Source of the DNA: Victivallis sp. Marseille-Q1083
GTDB lineage: Bacteria > Verrucomicrobiota > Lentisphaeria > Victivallales > Victivallaceae
Assembly (NCBI RefSeq): GCF_903645315.1
Contig: NZ_CAHJXL010000001.1
Coordinates: 868,001 to 932,000, forward strand
Length of the DNA stretch: 64,000 nt
Reading direction: 5' to 3'
Made by a program: the position numbers and the translations under genes. Below the pieces are notes generated by a model. It did not search any database. It had not been told where the DNA came from and saw nothing but the letters and a program-made list of their open reading frames with translations. Below are positions 15,989-26,042 of the stretch, piece after piece; within the stretch, counting starts at the first letter, position 1, and each line of letters starts with the position of its first letter.

Positions 15989-16019
15989 CCGGCCGCTCCG
16001 GTTTTATCGGAGCGGCCGG
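15989..16019. repeat. Strong hairpin between convergent genes
   Basis: Perfect 12-bp inverted repeat CCGGCCGCTCCG / CGGAGCGGCCGG with a 7-nt loop. It lies between the truncated flavodoxin gene and the convergent alpha-galactosidase gene, so a transcription-end role is likely, although neither side has a long T-run. A weaker pair CCGGGAA / TTCCCGG lies at 15882-15917. Confidence 0.55.
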
Positions 16020-16112
16020 CGTTTCTCCGCCGGCGCAGGAGTGAACTGGCCTGCGCTGCGGCTCAAACGACCTTGAGCTATTTTAGGAATTTATGAAAAA
16101 AACGAAACAACC

Positions 16113-18695
16113 TTATTCCGCCAGCAATTTCACCACCGCACTGGACGGTTTTTCCGGGAAACGGAAGGCGATGCCTTTTTCCATCAGTTCCCGGCCGGAA
16201 AATACGCCGGGCGTGAAACGCGGTTCGTCGTCCGGATTGACCTCCGTCAAACGATACGTCCCGTTCGGATCCAACCCCTTCATCACCAGCGTTTCCGTCC
16301 TGGCTCCGCTGTCACGCTTGAACGCGAAAAAGACCGCTTCCTTTTTATCCGGCCCGACGAAGGTCAGCTCAGTGGTCTGCGAATCGAACGGCGAACGACC
16401 GCGATACAAGTCCGCACTGTGCAGAAAACCGCGCAATTCCTTATAGGCGGCGATGCCGCGCTTGACCACTTCATGATCGGCCTCCGAGAGCACCTCCGGA
16501 TCCAGTTCGATTCCCAACCGGCCGGTCATCGACACATCGGCCCGCAATTTGAAGTCCCCTTCCCCGTAACGGCCAATGTGCGAAGCCATGGCATTGGACG
16601 GAAAGAAATGACTGACACCCCACTGAATCGGAATCCGTTTGATGGCGTTGGTTTCGTCGCTGGTCCAAAATTCATCGCTGTATTTCATCGCGCCGTAATC
16701 GATGCGGCCGCCGCCGGAAGAACACAACTGGAACATGACATCCGGGAAATCCCGCCGCAACCGTTCCATGATCCGGTAATAAGCCTGATTGTGCTTGTCG
16801 GACAACGCGCCCTGGTTGTCGCCGAGATGAGCGGCGCCGCCGTTGAGACCGGGCATGTTGTGATCCCATTTGATGTATTTGATGCCCGGATGCGCCTTCA
16901 GAATATCGCTGACAGCCCGATAGATGAACTCCTCGACTTCCGGCTTGCTCATATCCAGCAGATATTGGTTGCGTCCGCTATAGGTCTCCCGGTTCGGAAT
17001 CCGCATCACCCAGTCCGGGTGCGCCTCATAAAGATTGCTGGCCGGATTGACCATTTCCGGCTCCACCCACAGCCCGAACTGCAGACCGCGCTGGTGCGCC
17101 TCCTCGATCAACTTTTCCAGCCCGCCCGGCAATTTGGATTTGTTGACCTGCCAATCGCCCAGGCCGGCTTTGTCATTGTTGCGCGGATGTTCGTTGCCGA
17201 ACCAGCCGTCATCCAGCACGAACATTTCGGCGCCGAGCGCCGCCGCGCCATCCATCATATCGATCAGCTTCTTCTCGTCGAAAGTGAAATAGACGCCTTC
17301 CCAACTGTTCAGCACCACCGGGCGTTCCTTTTCGCCATTCATGATGCCGTAACGGCGGGCAAAACGGTGCAGATTGCGCGACGCCTGGCCTTTTCCGGCA
17401 GTGGAATAAGTCATGATCACCCGCGGCGTCCGGCAACTTTCACCAGGGGCCAGTTTGATCGGGTCGGCCACCGCCCCGCCGCTGAAGAAAATACGGTCGT
17501 CCGGCAGACGGGTCACCTTGTACTGCCAATTGCCGCTCCAGGCGATCGCGGCGGCAAAAACATCGCCACTGTCCTCTTCGGCCGGCTGCCCGAAACTCAG
17601 GAACATCCCCGGATAATCCGGCCAGGCAGTCTGATCCAGGCCGAAATGATGGTGCTCGACGATGCCGCGCGGCACCTTGTCCTCGCTCCAGCCGGTCAAT
17701 TCCGCGCCCCAGGTGCCGTTGAAATTGGTCAGATAAGCCTCCCGAGCCGGAAAGGCGACAAAAACCGAGTCGCGGTCCATCACTTCGATCGGCCGGTCGC
17801 CGCGGTTGGTGATCGCCACCACCGATTCCAGCACATCTTCCCGCTGATAGGCGGTGACGATCAAATCGACCGCCACCGGATATTTCGGATCGACCAGGTG
17901 ATAGGTCTGCCGCACGACGTCGTCGGATACATTCTCGATTTCCTGCGACTGAAACTGCAGCGACAGATTGTAGGAACCGTCCGCCTGGGCAACCTTCAGA
18001 TTCGACGGCAGTATGAAGCCCTCGCTGTAGCGCGGCGGAAAAGTGACCAGCGCGTCGATCATTTTGATGCCGTTGTCCTGCATCTGCCCTTCCAGGCCCC
18101 ACTGCAGCAACCCGCCGCCGGGAGTTCCTTTCAACATCCACTGCAGATGGTCCGTCGTCACCACCGTCTGGTCCGCCAGGGCCACCGGCGCCGCGCCGTC
18201 GTAATCAATCTTGACCTCCAGCCAATCGGCATGGTCGTAACCGTTGCCGTCGCCACCGTCGGCGGTCACCAGTTCCAGCTTGTTCACCCCGGCCAGCGTT
18301 ACGTCGAAAGGCTCCGCCGCCATGCCGCTTTTCAGCAACCGGGATTGCCACAGCACCCGGCCATCATCGCCATTGACAATCCGGAAAATAACCGAACCGG
18401 AACCGGAACCGACCTCATCATCGACGCCGACCAGGCCGGAAATGCGGTTCGCCCGGCCATCCAGCTGCAAACCGATGAAACCGGCCGCATGGGTACCGAT
18501 CCCATTCTCGTAGGTCACTCCGCCGACTTTCAACGGGTTGCCTTCCACCGACCGGTTGCTCCACGCTATGCCCCACTCCTGCATAATATGCTTTCTCGGC
18601 ACCTCCGACAACAACCAACTGTCCGCATAGGCTCCGGAAGCCATTCCGGCCAGCAATCCACCAAACAGCGCCGACACGACAAAACGATTCTGCAT
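16113..18695 (-). CDS. Secreted alpha-galactosidase, GH36, with N-terminal NPCBM domain
   Basis: 860 residues. A Sec signal (1-24, ends A-Y-A-D) is followed by an NPCBM carbohydrate-binding domain (about 25-170; G-I-G-T-H-A motif), the GH36 beta-sandwich (about 180-450) and the TIM barrel with catalytic residues in K-W-D611-H-N (nucleophile) and W-T-S-D680-E-T-N (acid/base), plus C-S-S-G-G-G-R between them. The spacing of about 70 residues matches characterised GH36 enzymes. Predicted to release terminal alpha-galactose from oligosaccharides or galactomannan outside the cytoplasm. The LacI gene 51 nt upstream is on the same strand and is its likely regulator. AGAAGAGAAGG precedes the ATG. Confidence 0.93.
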   Translation of the reverse strand: MQNRFVVSALFGGLLAGMASGAYADSWLLSEVPRKHIMQEWGIAWSNRSVEGNPLKVGGVTYENGIGTHAAGFIGLQLDGRANRISGLVGVDDEVGSGSGSVIFRIVNGDDGRVLWQSRLLKSGMAAEPFDVTLAGVNKLELVTADGGDGNGYDHADWLEVKIDYDGAAPVALADQTVVTTDHLQWMLKGTPGGGLLQWGLEGQMQDNGIKMIDALVTFPPRYSEGFILPSNLKVAQADGSYNLSLQFQSQEIENVSDDVVRQTYHLVDPKYPVAVDLIVTAYQREDVLESVVAITNRGDRPIEVMDRDSVFVAFPAREAYLTNFNGTWGAELTGWSEDKVPRGIVEHHHFGLDQTAWPDYPGMFLSFGQPAEEDSGDVFAAAIAWSGNWQYKVTRLPDDRIFFSGGAVADPIKLAPGESCRTPRVIMTYSTAGKGQASRNLHRFARRYGIMNGEKERPVVLNSWEGVYFTFDEKKLIDMMDGAAALGAEMFVLDDGWFGNEHPRNNDKAGLGDWQVNKSKLPGGLEKLIEEAHQRGLQFGLWVEPEMVNPASNLYEAHPDWVMRIPNRETYSGRNQYLLDMSKPEVEEFIYRAVSDILKAHPGIKYIKWDHNMPGLNGGAAHLGDNQGALSDKHNQAYYRIMERLRRDFPDVMFQLCSSGGGRIDYGAMKYSDEFWTSDETNAIKRIPIQWGVSHFFPSNAMASHIGRYGEGDFKLRADVSMTGRLGIELDPEVLSEADHEVVKRGIAAYKELRGFLHSADLYRGRSPFDSQTTELTFVGPDKKEAVFFAFKRDSGARTETLVMKGLDPNGTYRLTEVNPDDEPRFTPGVFSGRELMEKGIAFRFPEKPSSAVVKLLAE

Positions 18696-18746
18696 CCTTC
18701 TCTTCTCCTACGTTTAACGATTGAAATATAAAAACAGGTCGTCCCT

Positions 18747-19763
18747 TCACTTCTCCAGCCGCAGCCGGCCCGGCAATTTCATCTGCACGTTTTCGCTTCG
18801 CCCCTCCACCAGCGCCAGCAACTGCCCCACCGCCAGTTCACCGATCTGCTCGTCATCCGGAACCACACAGCAAATGCCGTATTCGGCCGCATCCGCGTCG
18901 AGGCCGTCCAGCGCCGACACCGGCAGCTGCCGATTGCGTTCCCGCAGGCAACGCAACGCCCCGACCGCAATGTTGGTATCGGCCGCGATGACGGCATCCA
19001 GCGCCATCCCGGTTTCCAACAACCGGCTCATATTCGCGTAGCCGGCCGCCGGCTGATAATCGCCGTAAAACTTCGGCACCGCGGCAAAGTCAATACCGGC
19101 CGCCGCCAGGGTCCGGGCCATGCCCTCCTCCTGCCAGCGGGTCGGCGAAATTTCCGGCTTGCCGCCCAACCAGCCGAACCGGCGACAGCCCTGCGCCAGC
19201 CAAACCGCCAGCAGGCGGCCGGCATCTCCGGCAAAATCGCTGCCGATATAATTCCACTGCTTCCGGTCCCCCGGCAGATTGGTGAGGAACAGATAGGGAA
19301 ATTGCGCCGCCGCCAACTCCGTCCATTCCTGCTCGTCCCCGTAAACGCCCCAGATCAGCAGGCCGTCGATATTGTGTTCTTGAAACAGGCTGATAAACCG
19401 CCTCCGGCGGCGAAAATTCTCATCGTTGAACAGCAGCAGCAAATCACAATCGCCCCGCGTCAGTCCGACTTCCATCCCGGCGAGAATACCGACCAGATGA
19501 CGATCGTCGAACAGCCGGCTTCCCAGCCGGCGGTAGGAAGGCACCACCAGGCCGATCACCCCGCTATGCTGGCGAAACAGCCGACGGGCATGGACATTGG
19601 GCACGTAATTCAATTCCCGCGCCGCCGCCAGAATCCGATCCCGGGTTTGCGACGCGATGCGGGCATTGCCCAACCGGCAGCTCAATACTTTTGAAGCCGT
19701 ACTCGGCGAAACTCCGGCCAAAGCCGCCACGTCACGCAGCCGCCCATTGCCGAATTTCGTCAT
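18747..19763 (-). CDS. LacI-family regulator of the alpha-galactosidase gene
   Basis: 338 residues: LacI HTH (about 8-58; L-R-D-V-A-A-L-A-G-V-S-P-S-T-A-S-K-V-L-S), hinge, and a periplasmic-binding-protein-like sensor (D-G-L-L-I-W-G-V and I-A-A-D-T-N motifs). It lies immediately upstream of and codirectional with the GH36 gene, so it probably autoregulates and represses both in the absence of an alpha-galactoside signal (inference). A 12-bp AT palindrome TTATTTAAATAA (19804-19815) lies about 40 nt upstream of the start and could be a control site, though it lacks the central CG usual for LacI operators. Confidence 0.9.
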   Translation of the reverse strand: MTKFGNGRLRDVAALAGVSPSTASKVLSCRLGNARIASQTRDRILAAARELNYVPNVHARRLFRQHSGVIGLVVPSYRRLGSRLFDDRHLVGILAGMEVGLTRGDCDLLLLFNDENFRRRRRFISLFQEHNIDGLLIWGVYGDEQEWTELAAAQFPYLFLTNLPGDRKQWNYIGSDFAGDAGRLLAVWLAQGCRRFGWLGGKPEISPTRWQEEGMARTLAAAGIDFAAVPKFYGDYQPAAGYANMSRLLETGMALDAVIAADTNIAVGALRCLRERNRQLPVSALDGLDADAAEYGICCVVPDDEQIGELAVGQLLALVEGRSENVQMKLPGRLRLEK

Positions 19764-19887
19764 TTTCCCGCCTCTTCGTTACCGATATCGTGCTTTTGTC
19801 ATTTTATTTAAATAATGCAAGTCGCCGAATTATCCAATTATAAAATTGTTTTTTTTCAATAAAAAAACCGCCGACCGGCGTAGTTGT

Positions 19888-21633
19888 TTACGCCTTCGGG
19901 TCAAAAATTTTCCGCATGCCTTCCCCGGTGAAGTTGAAGGCGGAAACGGCAATGAACAACGCCAGCCCCGGCCACAGGGTCAAATGCCAGTAGGCGAACG
20001 GATCGTTGAACGCCTGGCGCAACAAACCGCCCCAGCTCGCGGTCGGCGGCTGAACGCCGAAGCCGAGGAAACTCAAACTGCTCTCCGACAGGATCGCCCC
20101 GGCCACCGCAAAAGAAAAGGAGATCAGAATCGGGCCGGAAACATTCGGCAGCAGATGGAACAGCATCGTCCGCCAGACCGGCAGCCCGATCGCCTCGCAA
20201 CTGCGGATATAGGGCAAAGTCCGGTGCTTGAGCACCTCGCCGCGCACCAGCTGGCACAGTCCGATCCAGCCGGTCAACCCGAGGACGCCGATGATGATCA
20301 GAATCGATTGTTCGAACTTCCAGTCGCGAAAGATCGCCATCAGGATCAGCAGCAGCAGAAAAGTCGGAAAGCAGATGATGATTTCCACCATCCGCATCGT
20401 CACCAGGTCGAATTTGCCGCCGAAATAACCGGTACACAACCCCAGCGCCGTACCGATCACCAGCGCCACCACCGTCGCCAGAATGCCGACCGCCAGCGAC
20501 ACCCGGCCGCCGTACAGCATCCGGGCGGTGACGTCGCGGCCGATATCGTCGGTTCCCATCCAGTGTTTGGCCGAAGGCTTTTCATAGGGCGACGCCACCA
20601 GTTCATAAGGGCTGTACGGCACTGGCGCGAACAACGCCCAATTCGCCGGGTCCGCCGCCAGCACGGCCCGAAAATCGGTCTTGTCCATCACCGGTTTCGT
20701 CCAGACAAACGGCGCCAGGCACAACAGCGCCACCGCCGCCGACAGCCACCACCGCCGTTTCGGCCGCCGCCGGCTCAGCCGGCGGACCGCCAGCAGCAGA
20801 GGAATCAGCAGCAAGGCATAGTTGAACAACTGCTCGATCAACACTTCAGTCGTATCCGGCGCAAAAAAATAACGCAGGAAAGGCATACTCCAGCCCTCCG
20901 ACGTCCGCAACAGCAACGGCCGGCCGTTGACCAGAAACGGCGCCAGCAGCGACGGCACGAAAAGGAGCAAAATTCCGGCGACCCCGATCCGGGCGACCGG
21001 ATCGCTCCAGAAACGCCGCCAGGCCGTCCGCCGGAACGAAAACGCCTCTTCCGGCGGCGCGCTCCCCTCCTCCGGCGGCAATTCGCCATCGGCATCCGCC
21101 GGAACGGGCGGCCAGTTCGCCCATTCGAACAACAATTTCAATTCCTCAAGCAGATTCGGCGTCATCCGCTGCCGGTTGGCCGGATCAAGCAGCTCTTCCC
21201 GCGTCCAGAACCTCAGTTCGTCGATCTCCTCCGCCTGCGCTTCGAACGGCCCGGCATAAACCAAACCGAACACGCCGACCTCCTCGGTCTCCACCGGATT
21301 GGCGATGGTCAGCTCGAACAAGCGGAACAACGGCAGATCGGCGGCGATTCCCAGCTCTTCGTGCATTTCGCGGCGGGCGCCGGCCTCATAATCTTCGCCG
21401 GGCCGCAAATGCCCTCCGACTGCGGTATCCCATTTGCCCGGCTGAATGTCCTTCGTCCCCGCCCGTTTCTGCAGCAGCAGCCGGCCGTCCGGATGAAATA
21501 CCGCGACATGGCTGGTGCGATGCCGCAATTCCGGATGGCCGTGACAATCGCGCCGCAACGCCCGGCCGACGACGTTGCCGGCCGGGTCATACACCTCGAA
21601 ATATTCGTCGTTCTCCGCCACGGTCCGTCTCAT
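19888..21633 (-). CDS. Nudix hydrolase fused to a YejE-like ABC transporter permease
   Basis: 581 residues in one uninterrupted frame. Residues 1-170 are a Nudix domain of the YfcD / isopentenyl-diphosphate isomerase-like group, with H-R-T-S-H-V-A-V-F and a complete Nudix box at 74-96 (G-x5-E-x7-R-E-M-H-E-E-L-G-I). After an acidic linker (about 172-200) comes a binding-protein-dependent permease (about 205-581): N-G-R-P-L-L-L-R after the first helix as in YejE, then H-W-M-G-T-D-D-I-G-R-D-V, and an EAA loop near 475-500 (Y-I-R-S-C-E-A-I-G-L). The start ATG overlaps the clpC stop by 4 nt. No partner permease, ATPase or binding protein is present in the window, so the transport role is uncertain. 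Confidence 0.88.
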   Translation of the reverse strand: MRRTVAENDEYFEVYDPAGNVVGRALRRDCHGHPELRHRTSHVAVFHPDGRLLLQKRAGTKDIQPGKWDTAVGGHLRPGEDYEAGARREMHEELGIAADLPLFRLFELTIANPVETEEVGVFGLVYAGPFEAQAEEIDELRFWTREELLDPANRQRMTPNLLEELKLLFEWANWPPVPADADGELPPEEGSAPPEEAFSFRRTAWRRFWSDPVARIGVAGILLLFVPSLLAPFLVNGRPLLLRTSEGWSMPFLRYFFAPDTTEVLIEQLFNYALLLIPLLLAVRRLSRRRPKRRWWLSAAVALLCLAPFVWTKPVMDKTDFRAVLAADPANWALFAPVPYSPYELVASPYEKPSAKHWMGTDDIGRDVTARMLYGGRVSLAVGILATVVALVIGTALGLCTGYFGGKFDLVTMRMVEIIICFPTFLLLLILMAIFRDWKFEQSILIIIGVLGLTGWIGLCQLVRGEVLKHRTLPYIRSCEAIGLPVWRTMLFHLLPNVSGPILISFSFAVAGAILSESSLSFLGFGVQPPTASWGGLLRQAFNDPFAYWHLTLWPGLALFIAVSAFNFTGEGMRKIFDPKA

Positions 21634-24227
21634 TCCTTCGCGTCACCGCCGGCCGGTTTCCGCCGGGTCCCGCTGCGCCTGGCCCGCGGCTTTTTCTCCC
21701 CGGCCGGCGACGCCGGTTCACTCCCCTCCCGGAACAGCGGCTCATCCGCCGCCAGCGGGAAGAACAGCAATTTCTGATTGTCCAACGTCACCTGGATGCC
21801 GTTCGATTCGGTGAAACGCCCCTTGAGAATCTCCTCGGCCAGCGGATCTTCCAGATAACGCTCCACCGAACGGCGCAGCGGACGGGCGCCATATTCCGGC
21901 TCATAGCCTTTCTGGATCAGGAACTCCTTGACGTCGTCGTCCAGTTTCAGTTTCAAATTGCGGCCGGACAGCCGTTCCTTGACCTTTTCCAATTCGATGT
22001 CGACGATCGAAATCAAATCCTTCTTTTCCAGCTTGCGGAAAATGATCACGTCGTCCACCCGGTTCAGAAATTCCGGCTTGAAGAATTTGCGGGCCAGCTC
22101 CATCAGCCGTTCCCGGGCCTTGTCCTCGCCGCCGGAAACATCGCCGCCGAAGCCGAGCGACTTATTGCCCTTCACCAACAGTTCGGCTCCGACATTGCTG
22201 GTCATGATGATAATCGTATTGCGGAAATCGATCCGCCGGCCCAGCGTGTCGGTAATTTTACCCTCCTCAAGAATCTGCAACAGCATGTGCATGACATCCG
22301 GATGGGCTTTCTCGATTTCGTCGAACAGCACCACCGAATAGGGCCGACGCCGCACCCGCTCGGTCAATTCGCCGCCCTCGCCGTGGCCGACATAACCAGG
22401 CGGCGAACCGATCAGCCGGCTGACATTGAATTTTTCCATATATTCGGACATATCCACCTGGATCAACGCTTCGGAATCGCCGAACATGAACTCCGCCAGC
22501 GCCTTGGCCAGCAAAGTCTTGCCGACGCCGGTCGGACCGAGGAAGATGAACGACCCGATCGGCCGGGCCGGATTTTTCAAATCGGCCCGCGAACGGCGCA
22601 GCGCCCGGGAGATGACCGCCACCGCTTCATCCTGGCCGACCACCACTTTGCGCAATTCATCCTCCATGCGCAACAGTTTCTGCGATTCCCCCTCCTCCAT
22701 CTGCTGCACCGGCACGCCGGTCAGCTTGGCCAGCACCTCGGCAATCTCCCGGCGGGTGATCAACGGCACCTTCTGATCGCAGGCTTCGCGGTGCGCTTCC
22801 AGCAATGCTTCCAGCTCCTGCTTCAACCGCCGCTCGCGATCGCGGCACTCCGCCGCATCTTCGAAATGCTGGTCGGCAATCGCCTCCTCCTTCGCCTTGC
22901 GGGCCGCCTCGATGGCGGTTTCCAGCTCAGTGGTATCCGGCGGCGGCGTCACATTGGCAATCCGCGCCCGCGCCCCGGCCTCATCCATGACGTCGATCGC
23001 CTTGTCCGGCAGGAAACGGCCGGAAATGTAGCGGTCGGCCAGTTTCACCGCCGTGATGATGGCGTCGTCGGTATATTTGACATGATGGTGCGCCTCATAA
23101 GTCGGCCGCAATCCCATCAGAATCTTGATCGCATCCTCAACCGACGGCGGATTGACGATAATCGGCTGGAAACGCCGCTCCAGCGCCGCATCTTTTTCAA
23201 TGCCTTTGCGGTATTCATCCATCGTCGTGGCGCCGACGCACTGCAGTTCGCCGCGCGACAGCGCCGGTTTGATGATATTGGCGGCATCCATCGCCCCTTC
23301 GGCGCCGCCGGCGCCGACGATGGTATGCAGTTCGTCGATGAAGAGAATCACTTTCCTGGAGTTGCGCACCTCGTCGATGACCGCTTTGATCCGCTCCTCG
23401 AACTGGCCGCGGTATTTGGTGCCGGCCACCATCAGCGGCAGATCCAGCGCATAAATTTTCTTGTCGGCCAGAATTTCCGGCACATGATGCGCCGCGATCG
23501 CCTCGGCCAACCCTTCGAGAATCGCCGTCTTGCCGACACCGGCTTCACCGATCAATACCGGATTGTTTTTCGTTCGCCGGCACAGCACCTGGATCACCCG
23601 CTCGATCTCGTCCTGCCGGCCGATGACCGGGTCCAGTTCGCCGCGCGCCGCCATGTCGGTCAGATTCCGGCCGAACGAATTCAGGGCCGGCAATTCCTGA
23701 TTGTCGCCGCCCGACTCGCCGGCGCCGGCATTCGCCTCCGGCTGCTCGTCGGATTCCGGGACGTAGTCGGCATCCAGCGCCCGGATCACTTCCTGGCGCA
23801 CCTTGTCGACATCCAGCTTCAAATTGGCCAGAATCCGCGCCGCCGAACTTTCGCCGTCCCGCAGCAGAGCCAGCAGCAGATGCTCCGTCCCGATGAAATT
23901 GTAATTCATCGCCCGCGCTTCGGTCGCCGCCAGGATCAAAATCCGCTTCAGCTGCGGGGTGAAAGGAATCAGGCCGGCAGTTTTCGTCGGTCCGCCGACT
24001 CCGCAAACCTTTTCCACTTCGATGCGCAGCTTGTCGAGGTTGAGTCCCATCGCCTTCAGCACCGAGACCGCCACGCCCTCGCCGAGCACCAGCAATCCCA
24101 ACAGCAGATGCTCCGAGCCCACTGCGTCATGATTAAATCGTTCCGCCTCCTTCTGGGCCAACACCAGAACGTGCCGCGCCCGCGGCGTGAAATTCTTCAT
24201 GCCGCCAAATTCTTCCGATCCAGCCAT
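21630..24227 (-). CDS. clpC: ClpC-type AAA+ chaperone/unfoldase
   Basis: 865 residues: two Clp-N repeats (about 10-150), first AAA+ domain (G-E-A-G-V-G-K-T), a short middle domain with an UVR-like [10 protein letters not shown] segment as in ClpC, a second AAA+ domain (G-P-T-G-V-G-K-T) and the C-terminal D2-small domain. A Lys/Arg-rich tail ([11 protein letters not shown]) extends beyond the usual end. Expected to unfold substrates for ClpP. The short middle domain favours ClpC over ClpB. GAGGAAAATACC precedes the ATG. Its stop overlaps the start of the Nudix-YejE gene, so both are co-transcribed. Confidence 0.95.
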   Translation of the reverse strand: MAGSEEFGGMKNFTPRARHVLVLAQKEAERFNHDAVGSEHLLLGLLVLGEGVAVSVLKAMGLNLDKLRIEVEKVCGVGGPTKTAGLIPFTPQLKRILILAATEARAMNYNFIGTEHLLLALLRDGESSAARILANLKLDVDKVRQEVIRALDADYVPESDEQPEANAGAGESGGDNQELPALNSFGRNLTDMAARGELDPVIGRQDEIERVIQVLCRRTKNNPVLIGEAGVGKTAILEGLAEAIAAHHVPEILADKKIYALDLPLMVAGTKYRGQFEERIKAVIDEVRNSRKVILFIDELHTIVGAGGAEGAMDAANIIKPALSRGELQCVGATTMDEYRKGIEKDAALERRFQPIIVNPPSVEDAIKILMGLRPTYEAHHHVKYTDDAIITAVKLADRYISGRFLPDKAIDVMDEAGARARIANVTPPPDTTELETAIEAARKAKEEAIADQHFEDAAECRDRERRLKQELEALLEAHREACDQKVPLITRREIAEVLAKLTGVPVQQMEEGESQKLLRMEDELRKVVVGQDEAVAVISRALRRSRADLKNPARPIGSFIFLGPTGVGKTLLAKALAEFMFGDSEALIQVDMSEYMEKFNVSRLIGSPPGYVGHGEGGELTERVRRRPYSVVLFDEIEKAHPDVMHMLLQILEEGKITDTLGRRIDFRNTIIIMTSNVGAELLVKGNKSLGFGGDVSGGEDKARERLMELARKFFKPEFLNRVDDVIIFRKLEKKDLISIVDIELEKVKERLSGRNLKLKLDDDVKEFLIQKGYEPEYGARPLRRSVERYLEDPLAEEILKGRFTESNGIQVTLDNQKLLFFPLAADEPLFREGSEPASPAGEKKPRARRSGTRRKPAGGDAKE

Positions 24228-24560
24228 GGTATTTTCCTCCTCGCAATGAACTGAATTGTCAATTTTTTATCCCATTGAAAAGTAATATATCTTGACACGC
24301 CGAAAAAGCAAAAGGCCGGCGATAAGTTTGAAAAATCATTCCCGGCCGGGACCTTTCAATTCGGGCAACTGCACTCCAAATTTCCGCATCCTGCTTGTTT
24401 TGCGCCGTTCCGTCGCCGGTCATGGAAACATAAGGGCCGATCCTCCGCCAGTCAAGCGCCGGATGAAAAATTCCCAGCCGAATCCACCGCGGAAGGTTTG
24501 ATTTCGACGGCGGCAACGTTATATTATTCGATTTCGATAAACAGCCAAGCCAGGGTAGTT
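24228..24560. other. Intergenic region between clpC and the MATE gene
   Basis: No supported gene. On the minus strand TATATT (plus 24284-24289) with TTGCTT 16 nt further upstream is a possible clpC promoter. The plus-strand side carries the leader of the MATE gene with a weak AGGG ribosome site. Confidence 0.5.
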
Positions 24561-26018
24561 ATGACGACAGCAGCAATCCAGACCACCGAAGAACTCGGTC
24601 ACGATTCCATTTTCAAATTATTGTTGAAATTCAGCATTCCGGCCGCCATCAGCAATTTCATGTTCACCACCTACAACGTGGTCGACCGCATTTTCATCAG
24701 CACCGCGCTCGGCACCGAAGCGTTCGCCGGCGTCGGCATCACCTTCTATCTGTTCATGATCTGCATCGCCGTCGGACTGATGTTCGGCATCGGCGGCGGC
24801 ACGCTGGTTTCGCTGCGGCTCGGGGAAAACGATCAACCGGCCGCCGAACGCATTCTCGGCAATGTAATCATGATTTTCCTGATCGGCGGGGTGCTGACCA
24901 CCGCGCTCGGTTTTCTTTTTCTGAAGCCGTTGCTGTACTGGTTCGGCGCCGACGAAGCGACCTATCCCTACGCGGCCGCCTACATGAACGTGCTGTTGTG
25001 GTTCATGGCGCCCGATTTCCTGTCGCTGGGCGTCAGCAACCTGATCCGGGCCGAAGGCAGTCCGAAATTCTCGATGTGGAACATCGCCGCCGGTTGCCTT
25101 GCCAATATCGTGCTCGACTATCTTTTCATTTTCGTTCTGGACTGGGGCATCGCCGGCGCGGCCTGGGCGACCGGGATTTCCAAGCTGCTGTCCACCCTGC
25201 TGATGTTCTGGCATTTCACGCTCAGCCCGTTCCGGCTGCTGACGCTGCGGCTGCGCAACCTGCGCATCGACTGGCCGCTGGTCAAGGCGATGGCGGCCAT
25301 CGGCCTGTCGCCGCTGATCCTGCAGAGCATCATCTCGGTCATCAACGCCCTGATCAACCAGTCGCTGCGCGCCCACGGCGGCACCCAGGCGGTTGCCGCG
25401 ATGACCATCGTCTCAACCGTCATCATGCTGATGATGATCCCGACTTTCGGCGTCATCATGGGCTACCAGCCGATTGTCGGCTTCAACTACGGCGCCCGGC
25501 AGTTCCGCCGGGTAGCCGACACGCTGAAAGGCGCCTTTCTATTGAGCATCGCCTCCACGTCGGTACTCTATCTGCCGGTGATGATCTTCACCGCTCCGCT
25601 CGTCGCGTTGTTCAGCAAAGACGATCCGGCGGTGGTACAACTGGCGACGCACGGACTGCGGCTGTTCGTGCTGCTGCTGCCGCTGTGGCCGATCTTCGGC
25701 ATCGGGTCCAACTTTTTCCAGGCGACCGGCCGGCCGCGCAATACCATCTGGCTGACATTGTTCCGCAATGTCTTCTGCTTTATCTCGCTGGTGCTGATTC
25801 TGCCGCACTTCCTCGGGCTGAACGGCATCTGGCTGACGGCGCCGATCGCCGATGCCAGCGCCGGCGCCGTCACCCTCTGGCTGCTGTACCGTGAATTCGG
25901 CAAATTACGGCAACTGGAAATCCGGGAACGCCGGGAAACCCGTTCGCTTCGCCGCCGGGAACCGCCGCCGTCCGCCGATTACGAACCGGAACTCGGCTTG
26001 CCGGACCTGCAACTTTAA
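24561..26018 (+). CDS. MATE-family efflux transporter (MepA-like)
   Basis: 485 residues with about 12 TM helices in two homologous halves, starting L-L-L-K-F-S-I-P-A-A-I-S-N-F-M and N-V-V-D-R-I-F-I-S, the standard MATE first half; the second half contains G-Y-Q-P-I-V-G-F-N-Y-G-A-R. Exchanges Na+ or H+ for cationic drugs or metabolites across the inner membrane. ATG 24561 is chosen because it places the conserved helix near the N-terminus. The C-terminal 40 residues are charged and non-conserved. The glycerate kinase gene follows 24 nt after the stop, so the two may be co-transcribed. Confidence 0.9.
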   Translation: MTTAAIQTTEELGHDSIFKLLLKFSIPAAISNFMFTTYNVVDRIFISTALGTEAFAGVGITFYLFMICIAVGLMFGIGGGTLVSLRLGENDQPAAERILGNVIMIFLIGGVLTTALGFLFLKPLLYWFGADEATYPYAAAYMNVLLWFMAPDFLSLGVSNLIRAEGSPKFSMWNIAAGCLANIVLDYLFIFVLDWGIAGAAWATGISKLLSTLLMFWHFTLSPFRLLTLRLRNLRIDWPLVKAMAAIGLSPLILQSIISVINALINQSLRAHGGTQAVAAMTIVSTVIMLMMIPTFGVIMGYQPIVGFNYGARQFRRVADTLKGAFLLSIASTSVLYLPVMIFTAPLVALFSKDDPAVVQLATHGLRLFVLLLPLWPIFGIGSNFFQATGRPRNTIWLTLFRNVFCFISLVLILPHFLGLNGIWLTAPIADASAGAVTLWLLYREFGKLRQLEIRERRETRSLRRREPPPSADYEPELGLPDLQL

Positions 26019-26042
26019 CTTCGATTTTTCAGGAATGATTTC

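Noticed and set aside
16419-18731. 770-codon plus-strand frame
   Set aside because: Antisense to the GH36 alpha-galactosidase, with no signal, domain or ribosome site.
19804-19815. TTATTTAAATAA palindrome as the operator of the alpha-galactosidase LacI protein
   Set aside because: It is AT-only and short, lacks the central CG usual for LacI operators, and such words arise by chance in promoter DNA. Kept only as a remark.
19846-24254. Two long plus-strand frames (about 640 and 655 codons)
   Set aside because: Antisense shadows of the Nudix-YejE gene and clpC.
24259-24516. 85-codon minus-strand frame upstream of clpC
   Set aside because: No ribosome site or protein-like composition; it overlaps the probable clpC promoter.
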